Shown here: piece by piece, positions 18,912-27,911 of the stretch
Layout: every line of letters begins with the position of its first letter
Numbering within the stretch: the stretch's first letter is position 1
The notes under the pieces: generated by a model
What the model was told of the DNA's origin: nothing
Seen by the model: only the letters and a program-made list of their open reading frames with translations
The model's database searches: none
Assembly (NCBI GenBank): GCA_965261775.1
Contig: OZ253477.1
Coordinates: 372,001 to 436,000 of the forward strand
Reading direction: 5' to 3'
Source of the DNA: G965261775 sp965261775
GTDB lineage: Bacteria; Pseudomonadota; Gammaproteobacteria; Eutrophobiales; Eutrophobiaceae
DNA: 64,000 bases
Position numbers and translations under genes: made by a program

Positions 18912-20225
18912 ATGAATGTTGTAAAAACAGGATTACTCGGGCTGGGCACGGTGGGTTCAGGCACGGTTAATATATTGACTCGCAATGCGAGGGAAATCAC
19001 ACGCCGGCTGGGTTGCCGTATCCAGATAAGCCATGCGGCGGCAAAGGAATACAATCCGGATTTGATGCCGGATATTGAACAGATAGGCGTCATTTCGGAC
19101 GATGCCTTTGCTGTTGTCGCTGATCCAGAGGTTGTGATTGTCATTGAGTTGATTGGCGGTATTTCACTCCCCCGTGAGTTGGTATTGCAGGCCATTGATA
19201 ACGGCAAACACGTTGTCACAGCAAATAAGGCGCTGATCGCTTCGCACGGTAATGAAATTTTTGCTGCCGCACGGAAAAAAGGCGTTATTGTTGCTTTTGA
19301 GGCTGCAGTGGCGGGGGGTATCCCCATCATCAAGGCGATCAGAGAGGGACTGGCGGCTAACCGGATAGAATGGGTCGCCGGTATTATCAATGGTACCGGT
19401 AACTATATTCTGACCGAGATGGGTGACCATGCGGGTGATTTTCAAACAGTTCTGAAAGAGGCGCAAAAGCTGGGTTACGCCGAGGCCGATCCGACCCTTG
19501 ATATTGAAGGCATTGACGCCGCACACAAGCTGGCTATTCTCAGTTCAATCGCATTTGGGATGCCGCTCTGCCTTGACGATATCTATGTTGAGGGCATTAC
19601 CGGGATAACGCAACAGGATATCGCCTTCGCTGATGAACTGGGTTATCGCGTCAAGCACATCGGCATTACGCGCAAAACTATAGCAGGGATTGAACTGCGC
19701 GTGCATCCGGCGCTGATCCCGAAACAGCGCTTAATCGCCAATGTCAACGGGATAATGAACGCGGTCCTGGTCAAAGGGGATGCTGTCGGGCCGACCCTGT
19801 ACTACGGTGCGGGAGCGGGTTCGGAGCCGACTGCGTCTGCCGTTGTGGCGGATGTCGTGGATATTGTTCGTGCATTGACAAATTCCCCTGAGAACTGCGT
19901 GCCACATTTTGCATTTCAGCCCGATGCACTGTCCGATTTTGCCATATTACCCATTGAACAGGTTGAAACGGCCTATTATCTGCGTATGCAGGTGATCGAC
20001 AGACCCGGTGTGCTGGCGGAGGTAACGCAGATATTGGGTGGCGCGGGGATCAGTATTGAAGCTATTCTGCAAAAGGAGTTTGAGACGAGCGCTGATCCTG
20101 TTCCGGTGATCTTCCTGACCCAACGTGTTTTGGAAAGCAATATGAAGCGCGCTATTGAAGAGATTGAGCAGCTTGAGGCGATACAGGGCAGGGTTATGCG
20201 CATTCGCATGGAAATGCTGGAATAA
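18912..20225 (+). CDS. hom: Homoserine dehydrogenase
   Basis: Hom reduces aspartate semialdehyde to homoserine for threonine and methionine synthesis. The 437-residue protein has the NAD(P)-binding loop GLLGLGTVGSG at residues 8-18, the catalytic-domain motifs VTANKALIA, AGIINGTGNYIL and AEADPTLDIEGIDAAHKLAIL, and a C-terminal ACT domain (about residues 355-430, from YYLRMQVIDRPGVLAEVT), which usually senses threonine. It is followed four bases later by thrC. Confidence 0.96.
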   Translation: MNVVKTGLLGLGTVGSGTVNILTRNAREITRRLGCRIQISHAAAKEYNPDLMPDIEQIGVISDDAFAVVADPEVVIVIELIGGISLPRELVLQAIDNGKHVVTANKALIASHGNEIFAAARKKGVIVAFEAAVAGGIPIIKAIREGLAANRIEWVAGIINGTGNYILTEMGDHAGDFQTVLKEAQKLGYAEADPTLDIEGIDAAHKLAILSSIAFGMPLCLDDIYVEGITGITQQDIAFADELGYRVKHIGITRKTIAGIELRVHPALIPKQRLIANVNGIMNAVLVKGDAVGPTLYYGAGAGSEPTASAVVADVVDIVRALTNSPENCVPHFAFQPDALSDFAILPIEQVETAYYLRMQVIDRPGVLAEVTQILGGAGISIEAILQKEFETSADPVPVIFLTQRVLESNMKRAIEEIEQLEAIQGRVMRIRMEMLE

Positions 20226-20229
20226 TCAT

Positions 20230-21363
20230 ATGGCTTTCCCCGCGTCTTATTCCGGTTTGATTGAACGTTATAGAGCATGGCTTCCGGTCAGTGACGATAC
20301 CCGTATTATCAGTCTGGGCGAAGGCAATACCCCGCTGATCAGGCTGGATAATATTACCCGCGATGTTGGACGGGGTATTCAGCTTTATGTGAAATACGAG
20401 GGGTTGAACCCGACCGGCTCATTCAAGGATCGCGGTATGACGATGGCTGTTACCAGCGCGGTTGAAAAGGGGGTCCGGGCAATTATCTGCGCTTCGACTG
20501 GAAATACCTCCGCCTCGGCCGCTGCTTACGCTGCCCGTGCAGGGATCACCGCTTTTGTCATCATTCCTGACGGCAAGATATCTCAAGGGAAACTGGCACA
20601 GGCGATGATTGAAGGCGCGGTTGTTTTACAGATAAAGGGTAATTTTGATTACGGCATGCGTCTGGTAAAGGCCATGGCGGATGAAGCATCTGTTACGGTT
20701 GTCAATTCAATTAATCCCTATCGCCTGCAAGGCCAGAAAACGGCCGCTTTTGAGATCATTGAGGCATTGGGACGGGCGCCTGACTTTCATTATTTGCCGG
20801 TCGGTAACGCGGGCAACATCACCGCCCACTGGATCGGCTATAGCGAATATGCCGGAGAGAGCCTGACCGCTGCCTGCACCTACTGCAAGGGCCATTGCCG
20901 TTTTACCCACGAGGCGCTTGTCAATACGCGGCCAAAAATGGTGGGTTATCAGGCTAGTGGCGCGGCTCCGTTTCTGCGTGGCGAGATGGTAGATAATCCT
21001 GAGACCGTCGCTACGGCCATTCGTATCGGCCATCCGCAATCGTGGGACTACGCCTGGAAAGTACAGGCGGAATCCGGCGGCTGGTTTGACGAGTGCACAG
21101 ATGAAGAAATCCTGAAGACGCAGAAATTGCTGGCTGAAAAAGAGGGTATATTCTGTGAACCGGCTTCCGCTATTTCGGTGAGCGGCGCATTGCGCGATAT
21201 AAGGTGCGCCAAAATCCCCGAGAACAGCCTTGTGGTCTGCACTCTGACCGGTCATGGTTTGAAAGACCCGGATATTGCCATAAAACAAAATACGCTTGAG
21301 CCGATAAAAATAGATGTGGACCCGGAAAAAGTAAAAGCGGCGATTCTGGATAATATGCGCTAG
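20230..21363 (+). CDS. thrC: Threonine synthase
   Basis: ThrC converts O-phosphohomoserine to threonine. The 377-residue protein has the PLP lysine in TGSFKDRGM (Lys66), the substrate motif STGNTSASAAAYAARAG and VGNAGNITAHW. The short length and absence of a long N-terminal domain mark the compact bacterial type. I use the ATG at 20230, just after the hom stop; the frame is open further upstream inside hom but that part is only overlap. Hom and thrC are surely co-transcribed. Confidence 0.95.
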   Translation: MAFPASYSGLIERYRAWLPVSDDTRIISLGEGNTPLIRLDNITRDVGRGIQLYVKYEGLNPTGSFKDRGMTMAVTSAVEKGVRAIICASTGNTSASAAAYAARAGITAFVIIPDGKISQGKLAQAMIEGAVVLQIKGNFDYGMRLVKAMADEASVTVVNSINPYRLQGQKTAAFEIIEALGRAPDFHYLPVGNAGNITAHWIGYSEYAGESLTAACTYCKGHCRFTHEALVNTRPKMVGYQASGAAPFLRGEMVDNPETVATAIRIGHPQSWDYAWKVQAESGGWFDECTDEEILKTQKLLAEKEGIFCEPASAISVSGALRDIRCAKIPENSLVVCTLTGHGLKDPDIAIKQNTLEPIKIDVDPEKVKAAILDNMR

Positions 21364-21478
21364 CCTCGTATATTTCATGAGGAATTTTGACGTAATGCAG
21401 GAGTTGCTTTGTCGCACACGATGACTGGATTCCCTCTTGCGGGGAAGGGCGCCCCTCGGGTTCAAAGGGTGGAGCAGG

Positions 21479-22531
21479 ATGCGTAGATTAACGGTTTTTG
21501 CCCCGGGTCTGTTTGGTCCTGATCTGTCTGTCCATCCTGATGATTTACCCGATCTGCCAGCGCTGAACTGGTTATTGGGCAGGGGGACTCGGCGATTGAC
21601 AACGGAACACGCTTCGGCAAGTGATCTGTTGTGTGAATTATCCAATCTGCCAAAAGATATCAACGGCAATTATCCGATTGCGGCTATCACGCATTTGGCC
21701 GATCGTGGTCAGTCCGTGACGGGACGGTGGTTGCGCGCCGACCCTGTGCATATCGCGATTGACGTGGAGGGCCCAAGGTTGATTGATAGCAACCGTTTTG
21801 AATTGAGTCGGCGGGAGGCGCAGGCGATGGTCGCTGATATTAATCCTTTGTTGAAACCCTTTGGGCTGGCGCTGGAGGTGCCGGTGCCCAATCGCTGGTA
21901 TTTACGCGGGCATGATGATCTGAAGTTAAAGACACTGCCGCTGGATGCCGTTTCTGGTCAGATTTTTTCTCCAGAGAGCCTGATGGATAACGATAACCCC
22001 AAGCTGGCTGGTTTGCTTAACGAGATACAGATGACTCTGCACGATTCCGCTGTGAACCGGAAACGTCTGGAACAACGATCGCTACCGATTAACAGCCTCT
22101 GGTTGTGGGGCGACGGCGAATTGCTGGTGCCCCCGGATACCGCCAACACGTTCTGGTCCTTTATTGCCGGTGACGGTATTTTGGAAAAAGGTCTGTCGAT
22201 GATAGCGGCGACTCCTTTTCAGGTGTTGCCCGAGCATTATGATGCCCTGGAACTCATGGCCGCAGGCCGACGCGATGATGACGTTCTCATTGTTATTAAC
22301 GATTTCCGGATATTGGCCTGTTACCATGATCTTGAAGGGTGGCTGGCGGCCTTGAAACGATATGAGGCGAACTGGTTCGTGCCGTTGCAGACAGCCTTGA
22401 AAACGAATCGGGTTGGATCCCTGCGTATCGTAACGGACAGGTATACGGTAACGCTGGGCAAAAACGCACGTTTTAAATTCTGGAAGACCGGTAACACGAT
22501 ACAATCATTAACCGCGCATGGTGACAGGTGA
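21479..22531 (+). CDS. RpfE-type conserved protein next to recJ (COG4255-like)
   Basis: This 350-residue protein has no membrane segment or signal. Its start MRRLTVFAPGLFG and internal motifs WLRADPVHIAIDVEGPRLID, NRWYLR and PINSLWLWGDGELL match a conserved family that lies beside recJ in many beta- and gammaproteobacteria. The family is variously labelled RpfE-type regulatory protein or phosphoglycerate mutase-like; its biochemical role is unknown to me. The ATG at 21479 has GGAG a few bases before it and fits the family start better than the frame start at 21437. Its stop overlaps the recJ GTG start (GTGA). Confidence 0.7.
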   Translation: MRRLTVFAPGLFGPDLSVHPDDLPDLPALNWLLGRGTRRLTTEHASASDLLCELSNLPKDINGNYPIAAITHLADRGQSVTGRWLRADPVHIAIDVEGPRLIDSNRFELSRREAQAMVADINPLLKPFGLALEVPVPNRWYLRGHDDLKLKTLPLDAVSGQIFSPESLMDNDNPKLAGLLNEIQMTLHDSAVNRKRLEQRSLPINSLWLWGDGELLVPPDTANTFWSFIAGDGILEKGLSMIAATPFQVLPEHYDALELMAAGRRDDDVLIVINDFRILACYHDLEGWLAALKRYEANWFVPLQTALKTNRVGSLRIVTDRYTVTLGKNARFKFWKTGNTIQSLTAHGDR

Positions 22532-24261
22532 TAAATAAAAAATTTATCCGGAGACAGGTTCCCGAAGAGATCAATCTGCCTGCTTCAATACACCCGGTAT
22601 TAAGGCGCGTCCTCGCCACCAGAGATGTTAGCAGCGAAGCCGATATTGATTATTCGCTTGCTGCCTTGCTGCCGTTTAATACCCTTTCCGGCCTTGACAA
22701 AGCGGTGTCTTTGTTAAAAGCAGCTTTGGAAAACCAGCGTCGGATACTGGTCGTTGCGGATTTTGATACTGACGGCGCGACCGCCTGTGCGTTGGCAATA
22801 CGCGGTTTAACAATGATGGGGCTTGAAGACATCTGCTATATTGTGCCGAATCGTTTTGAATATGGTTATGGCCTCTCCCCGGAAATTGTTGATGTAGCGT
22901 TGGATTATGCCCCTGATCTGCTGATGACCGTGGATAACGGGATTTCCAGCATTGCCGGCGTGGCGCACGCTAAGTCTAACGGCCTGAAAGTGTTAATCAC
23001 CGATCATCATCTGCCGGGGAAGACATTGCCCGAAGCAGACGCCATCATCAATCCACAACTGTCCGGCGATCAATTTCCCGGTAAAAGTCTGGCTGGTGTT
23101 GGTGTTGTATTTTATCTGTTGCTGGCCTTGCGCGCCGACTTGAAGGAGTCGCAATGGTTTGATAATAAAAATATCGATTACCCTAATCTGGCGCATTTGC
23201 TTGATCTCGTTGCACTTGGAACAGTCGCTGATCTTGTTCCGCTGGATAAAAACAACCGCATTATGGTTGCGCATGGACTGAAGCTCATCAGGCAGGAAAA
23301 GACTGTCCCGGGCATACTGGCACTTTTGCGTCAGGGGGGACGATCACTTTCGAATCTGTCCTCCGCTGATCTGGGTTTTGCTGTGGCGCCCAGACTCAAC
23401 GCGGCTGGCCGTATAACGGATATGTCACTCGGCATTGAATGTTTAATCAGCGATGATATGCAGGCGGTAAAAAAAATGGCTGAGGAACTGGATACCTTGA
23501 ATAGGGAACGGCGGCAGATACAGGACGAGATGGAAGCGCAGGCACTGTTTGTGCTGGAAAGTATCGCGATTGAAAACCTGTCTGAACTGTCGCATGGAAT
23601 ATGTTTATATCGACCTGATTGGCACCAGGGTGTCATTGGCATATTAGCCGCGAAAATAAAAGAGCGGTTTAACCAGCCAGCCATTGCCTTTGCGGGTGAT
23701 ATGGCGGGTGTGATTAAAGGTTCGGCGCGTTCCATTACCGGCCTGCATATACGTGATCTGTTGGAAGAGATCGCACGCCTTCACCCGGAGCTTATCCTGA
23801 GCTTCGGCGGTCATGCGATGGCAGCCGGCCTTACGATAAAAGAAGCCAGTTTCAGGCAATTTGCAGATTGTTTTAGCGCCATCCTTAAAACGTGGATGCC
23901 AGCGGATGACATGCGGAATAACTGTATAACGGATGGTGAATTGTCAACGCCGGATATTTCGCTGGCGTTAGCCGAGGCAATACAGGTTGCCGGTCCTTGG
24001 GGACAGGCTTTTCCAGAGCCACTTTTTGAAGGTCGTTTCAGGATTCTGGACAAGTGGGTCGTCGGTCGGAATCATCTCAGATTTCGCCTCCGTGCCGATG
24101 ACAAAGTCATAAATGCCATTGCCTTTAACATGGATGATGGCGACGATTGTCCAGCAACGAAGCAATATTGCCATATGGTCTATCGACTCGGCATCAACGA
24201 TTATTGTCAGGAAAGGCAACTGCAATTATTCATTGAACACATGCAGGCCGAGGACAAATAA
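22528..24261 (+). CDS. recJ: Single-stranded-DNA-specific exonuclease RecJ
   Basis: RecJ degrades single-stranded DNA 5' to 3' in recombination and mismatch repair. The 577-residue protein has DHH-phosphoesterase motifs: DFDTDGATA (Asp78, Asp80, Asp82), VDNGIS, TDHHLPG (Asp159, His160, His161), then the RecJ OB region and the DHHA1 motif SFGGHAMAAGLTI. Translation starts at a GTG overlapping the previous stop by four bases. Confidence 0.95.
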   Translation: MINKKFIRRQVPEEINLPASIHPVLRRVLATRDVSSEADIDYSLAALLPFNTLSGLDKAVSLLKAALENQRRILVVADFDTDGATACALAIRGLTMMGLEDICYIVPNRFEYGYGLSPEIVDVALDYAPDLLMTVDNGISSIAGVAHAKSNGLKVLITDHHLPGKTLPEADAIINPQLSGDQFPGKSLAGVGVVFYLLLALRADLKESQWFDNKNIDYPNLAHLLDLVALGTVADLVPLDKNNRIMVAHGLKLIRQEKTVPGILALLRQGGRSLSNLSSADLGFAVAPRLNAAGRITDMSLGIECLISDDMQAVKKMAEELDTLNRERRQIQDEMEAQALFVLESIAIENLSELSHGICLYRPDWHQGVIGILAAKIKERFNQPAIAFAGDMAGVIKGSARSITGLHIRDLLEEIARLHPELILSFGGHAMAAGLTIKEASFRQFADCFSAILKTWMPADDMRNNCITDGELSTPDISLALAEAIQVAGPWGQAFPEPLFEGRFRILDKWVVGRNHLRFRLRADDKVINAIAFNMDDGDDCPATKQYCHMVYRLGINDYCQERQLQLFIEHMQAEDK

Positions 24262-24272
24262 CATTAATTTAA

Positions 24273-24288
24273 CATAATATATATTATG
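24273..24288. repeat. 16-bp perfect palindrome between convergent recJ and copB
   Basis: The sequence CATAATATATATTATG is identical to its reverse complement. It lies 11 bases after the recJ stop and 28 bases after the copB stop, in an AT-rich convergent gap. It could fold in transcripts from both sides or bind a dimeric protein; nothing in the sequence decides this. Confidence 0.6.
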
Positions 24289-24316
24289 CGTACTTCTTGA
24301 TGGCCTCTGATTTCTC

Positions 24317-25015
24317 CTAAAACCAGGCGTGGATGCCAAACACAATCCGGGTATCACTGACATCTTCGTCTTCTGCACGGAGAAAATCGGCGGTATTGCC
24401 GTAGGCTTTCTCCCAGTTGATCCCAATATAAGGCGCAAACTCACGTTTAATTTCGTAACGCAACCGCAAACCCGTTTCAATACTTGATAAACCTGAACCA
24501 ACACCGGTATCTTTGTCGTTATGACCATGGGCATTGATCTCAATTTCCGGTGATAAGATCCATTTTGGGGTCAATATCCATTCATACTCCGCCTCAAGGC
24601 GTAAGCCTGTACGACCACTTTCACCAACAAACAAGGACGCGTCAACTGTAAAAAAATACGGTGCCAGACCTTGTACACCGAGTTCCAACCAGTTTCTTTC
24701 AGGATCAGGCTCAAAATCCATTCGCACACCGGCGACCAGATCCCAATAAGGCGCAATGGCTCGGCCATACAAAAGCCGGAGCTCGAAATTCTCCGTGTGC
24801 CTTCCTTCACGTTCACCTTCGGTTTTGAGGTATAACTTTTGTAAATCTTTGCCTATCCAGGCCCTGGCATCCCAGCTAAATAGATCTTCTCCGTCGGTCT
24901 TTCGTACTTCCAACTGATCAATCATCACGCTCATGAGAACAGGATCATCCTCATCCATGGCAAACACCAACAGGGGGTTCAATATCATTACCGAGGCTAA
25001 AAAGATTTTCTTCAT
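24317..25015 (-). CDS. copB: Copper resistance protein B, outer membrane
   Basis: CopB/PcoB is an outer-membrane barrel that works with the periplasmic oxidase CopA in copper tolerance. The 232-residue protein has a signal peptide (about residues 1-19, ending VFA) and the family's beta-strand pattern: LYLKTEGEREG, ELRLLYGRAIAPYWDLVAGVR, LELGVQGLAPYFF and the terminal aromatic residue (HAWF). It lacks the long Met/His-rich N-terminal insert of larger CopB proteins. Its ATG immediately follows the copA stop with no gap, so the two genes form one operon. Confidence 0.92.
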   Translation of the reverse strand: MKKIFLASVMILNPLLVFAMDEDDPVLMSVMIDQLEVRKTDGEDLFSWDARAWIGKDLQKLYLKTEGEREGRHTENFELRLLYGRAIAPYWDLVAGVRMDFEPDPERNWLELGVQGLAPYFFTVDASLFVGESGRTGLRLEAEYEWILTPKWILSPEIEINAHGHNDKDTGVGSGLSSIETGLRLRYEIKREFAPYIGINWEKAYGNTADFLRAEDEDVSDTRIVFGIHAWF

Positions 25016-26842
25016 TTAGCTTACAACCACTTCACGGAACATGCCCGGCATGTGGTACAAAAGATGACAGTGGTATGCCCACCGCCCTTTTGCATCTGCC
25101 GTCACCAAACAGGAAATCTTTGCGCCCGGTTGAACAATTACAGTATGTTTACGCGGGATGTAGCTGGGGTCCCCGGTTTCCATTTCACTCCACATACCGT
25201 GTAAATGAATCGGATGGTTCATCATTGTGTCGTTAACCAGTGTAATCCTGACACGCTCACCGTATTTCAGTTGTAAAGGCTCCGCATCAGAAAATTTAAT
25301 GCCGTTAATTGACCACATATAACGGCTCATATTGCCGGTGAGGTGTAATTCAATTTCTCTTCCAGGCTCCCTGGGATCAAGCGTTTTGTAACGGTTTTTA
25401 ATGTCTGCATACGTCAATACTTTTCGCCCATACAATTTCTGATGATCCCGTAAACCAATACCAGGATCATCCAGCTGGTACTGTGGCGCATCAACCCGCA
25501 TATCAATGTGCGGCCCAAACTCCGTTTCGGCATGTTGAATGGTTGATGAACTGCCAAAGCCGGCAGGCCCGGAGCCCATGACCGGTTTTTTGTTATGCAT
25601 CCTATGCGTGGAGTGCTCTATTCTGGAATGATCCATGCCTTGCATATTGTGCATACTGTGGTCCATGCCAGCCATATTATGTCCCATAGCGGCGTGGTCC
25701 ATACCCATATCACTATGGTTAAGCACAGGTGCCGGGTCCATATCAGGAATCAATGCTCTCATTGAAGCATCCGATGCCAGCGTGCCTCGTGCGTACCCAC
25801 TGCGATCAATTGCCTGTGCAAACACGGTATAGGCAGAATCACTATCAGGTTCCACAATCACATCATACGTTTCCGCGGCGCCAATTCTGAATTCATCCAC
25901 AGTCACGGGCTCAATATTCTGCCCATCACTTGAGACCACTGTCATCTTCAAACCCGGAATACGCACATCAAAAAATGTCATTGCAGCGGCGTTAATAAAA
26001 CGCAGACGAACCTTTTCTCCCTTGTTGAAAAGGCCAAGCCAGCCATCCTCCGGCGTTTGCCCATTCATTAGAAAGGTGTATGTCCAGCCGGTAACATCGG
26101 AAATATCACGATCATTCATGCGCATTTCATTCCACATCGCACGGTTGTTCCATGTTTGTTTTACGCCTTTTTCTTTGATGTCACGGTATAGATCACCCAC
26201 TGTCCGCTCGCGTGTATTGTAGTAATGCGGCATTTTTTTGAGTTTTTTATAAATCGTCTCAGGCTTTTCATCCGACCAATCCGATAACACAATAATATGA
26301 TCCCGATCATAAGCCACGGGGTCTTTGCCTTTCGGGTCGATAATAATCGCGCCATACATTCCTGTTTGTTCTTGGAAACCTGAATGACTGTGATACCAAT
26401 AGGTGCCACTTTGATTCACATCAAAACTGTACGTAAACGTCTTCCCCGGTTTAATCCCGTCGAAGCTGAGTCCGGGTACCCCATCCTGATCTGTTGGCAA
26501 AATCATTCCATGCCAGTGAATAGAACTATCCAAGGGTAAATTATTTTTCACCCGTAAGGTAACGCGTTCCCCTTCTTTCCATCGTAAAGTGGGAGCCGGC
26601 ACTGAACCGTTAATGGCGATAGCCATCCTTTCCCTGCCCGTAAAATTGACAGGTTGATAACCCACGTCCAGATCAAATTGATTGCCACGTAATGCCATGG
26701 GGCTTGCTTGTGTCTTTGCTGGAGAAAAAAACAACTCAGGGCTTATTCCTGTTCCCAAAACTGCTGCGCCAGCTACCGCACCCGTCACAAACTGTCTTCG
26801 GGAAAAGCCCGTGCTGAAAAATAGATCTTTGTCCTCACTCAT
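25016..26842 (-). CDS. copA: Copper resistance multicopper oxidase CopA
   Basis: The 608-residue periplasmic oxidase has a Tat signal (SRRQFVTGA) and three cupredoxin domains. The copper sites are HWHG, HSH in YWYHSHSG, HPIHLHGMW and the type-1 site HCHLLYHMPGMF at the C-terminus. Between residues about 380 and 420 is a Met/His-rich segment (MGMDHAAMGHNMAGMDHSM) that binds copper in this family. CopA probably oxidises Cu(I) and binds copper in the periplasm. No copC, copD or copRS genes lie next to it, so regulation must come from elsewhere or from a gene lost upstream. Confidence 0.95.
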   Translation of the reverse strand: MSEDKDLFFSTGFSRRQFVTGAVAGAAVLGTGISPELFFSPAKTQASPMALRGNQFDLDVGYQPVNFTGRERMAIAINGSVPAPTLRWKEGERVTLRVKNNLPLDSSIHWHGMILPTDQDGVPGLSFDGIKPGKTFTYSFDVNQSGTYWYHSHSGFQEQTGMYGAIIIDPKGKDPVAYDRDHIIVLSDWSDEKPETIYKKLKKMPHYYNTRERTVGDLYRDIKEKGVKQTWNNRAMWNEMRMNDRDISDVTGWTYTFLMNGQTPEDGWLGLFNKGEKVRLRFINAAAMTFFDVRIPGLKMTVVSSDGQNIEPVTVDEFRIGAAETYDVIVEPDSDSAYTVFAQAIDRSGYARGTLASDASMRALIPDMDPAPVLNHSDMGMDHAAMGHNMAGMDHSMHNMQGMDHSRIEHSTHRMHNKKPVMGSGPAGFGSSSTIQHAETEFGPHIDMRVDAPQYQLDDPGIGLRDHQKLYGRKVLTYADIKNRYKTLDPREPGREIELHLTGNMSRYMWSINGIKFSDAEPLQLKYGERVRITLVNDTMMNHPIHLHGMWSEMETGDPSYIPRKHTVIVQPGAKISCLVTADAKGRWAYHCHLLYHMPGMFREVVVS

Positions 26843-27281
26843 GATTCAACCTCAATTTACTGACAACGGTATAGACGCCAGACGTAGCATCATCGTTCAA
26901 CAGTTGTTTGGATGAAAGGTCATTGCCCTTGATACGCTTTCCAGACAACTCCAAAAAAGCATTTTTCTCCACCTGGTACAGGTTTATACCGCAAAAGAAG
27001 AATATCCAAAGGCAATTAAACCAATTGCAGTAACAAATAATAACCAACAAAACCAGCTTCTGGCGAGGTTTGCGCCCTTGTTGGGGCAAGCTCCATCCTT
27101 TCTTTACCCTACTCTTCCTGGCAATACTTTAGGTGGTCTAACAGCTTGGTACAACCCGGTTAAGGATAATTCACATCAACCCGGAGTTGGAAAATGCAAC
27201 CAGGATGATGGCCTGCCCCCGGTCTGACCTTGTTCGATCTCCGGTGGACCGGGCTGTGGTCCGAACAAAGACTGCGGATGC
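26843..27281. other. Intergenic region upstream of copA
   Basis: About 440 bases lie between copA and the RTX terminator. An 84-codon minus-strand frame (26835-27089) runs into the copA start with an ATGA overlap but has no ribosome-binding site or recognisable domain. In another frame a membrane-like stretch (WFCWLLFVTAIGLIAFGY) appears without a start codon. These may be remnants of a lost small copper gene, but I cannot identify them. No clear CueR- or CopR-type operator was found by eye. Confidence 0.3.
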
Positions 27282-27308
27282 AAAAAGGGGCCGCGTAGCG
27301 ACCCCTTT
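27282..27308 (-). terminator. Rho-independent terminator of the RTX gene
   Basis: On the minus strand, 21 bases after the RTX stop, the sequence forms the hairpin GGGGTCGC-TAC-GCGGCCCC (27287-27305), with an eight-position stem and one mismatch, followed by TTTTT. It is correctly placed and oriented to end transcription of the RTX gene. An A-rich side on the other strand also gives it some activity potential for copA-side transcripts. Confidence 0.8.
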
Positions 27309-27329
27309 GTCTGGCTGGATAAAATTCCA

Positions 27330-27911
27330 TCAGGTGGTTTGCCAGGCAGCCGTAATAACCGACTGTAGCTCATCCTTAACGTCTTGAGGAACCACACTGC
27401 CCGCCCCACTGGGCACATTGTATGACGCCATTGCCGAAACCAGTTGTTCAACCTGGTTATTGAGCAATTCAGATGCGCCAGCCTCTATACTATCCAGTTG
27501 GTAGTGGGTATTGCTGTACCAGTTATTGACGGTCACCTGGTCGTCGGTACCTGCGACGGTGATTTGCAGGTTATTGCCACTGCGGCTGAACCACAAATCC
27601 TCGATAGAGACATCATCAAACTGAGCCACATCAACACTGTTTGCCTGAGTATCGTAGTTGTCGATAGTGTCCGCACCGAAACCGGCTTCAAAGGCATAAG
27701 TATCACTGCCGGCACCACCGTCAAGGGTATCACTGCCCGCACCACCGCGCAGGGTATCATCGCCATCTTCTCCCTGGATATTATCGTCCCCATCGCCGCC
27801 GTTTATCACGTCATCGCTGGCAAAACCGGCCGATGATGGTGTCATTGCCGTCAGTGCCCTGCAGTACCTTCGCTTTGACCGTATCCACATCCCAGCTTGT
27901 GCCATCGGCAA
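27330..27911 (-). CDS. RTX protein, C-terminal fragment with type I secretion signal (frameshifted from 27811-30516)
   Basis: This fragment holds the last RTX nonapeptides (GGDGDDNIQGEDGDDTL...) and a distinct C-terminal domain of about 110 residues. The domain has the haemolysin-type pattern GADTIDNYDTQ...DLWFSRSGNNLQITVAGT and ends with a stretch rich in small and hydrophobic residues (SAMASYNVPSGAG), as expected of an uncleaved type I secretion signal. The first 30 codons are out-of-frame repeat sequence. The true reading frame enters near GFASDDVINGG. The break from the preceding fragment is a 4-base insertion near 27830 (aaaaccGGCCGatg, where other repeat copies have aaaaccgatg). A functional protein would need this frame for export. 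Confidence 0.75.
   Translation of the reverse strand: MPMAQAGMWIRSKRRYCRALTAMTPSSAGFASDDVINGGDGDDNIQGEDGDDTLRGGAGSDTLDGGAGSDTYAFEAGFGADTIDNYDTQANSVDVAQFDDVSIEDLWFSRSGNNLQITVAGTDDQVTVNNWYSNTHYQLDSIEAGASELLNNQVEQLVSAMASYNVPSGAGSVVPQDVKDELQSVITAAWQTT

Noticed and set aside
26835..27089. 84-codon frame overlapping the copA start
   Set aside because: A weak resemblance of GVYTVVSK to CopC was noted, but length, signal peptide and copper ligands are missing.
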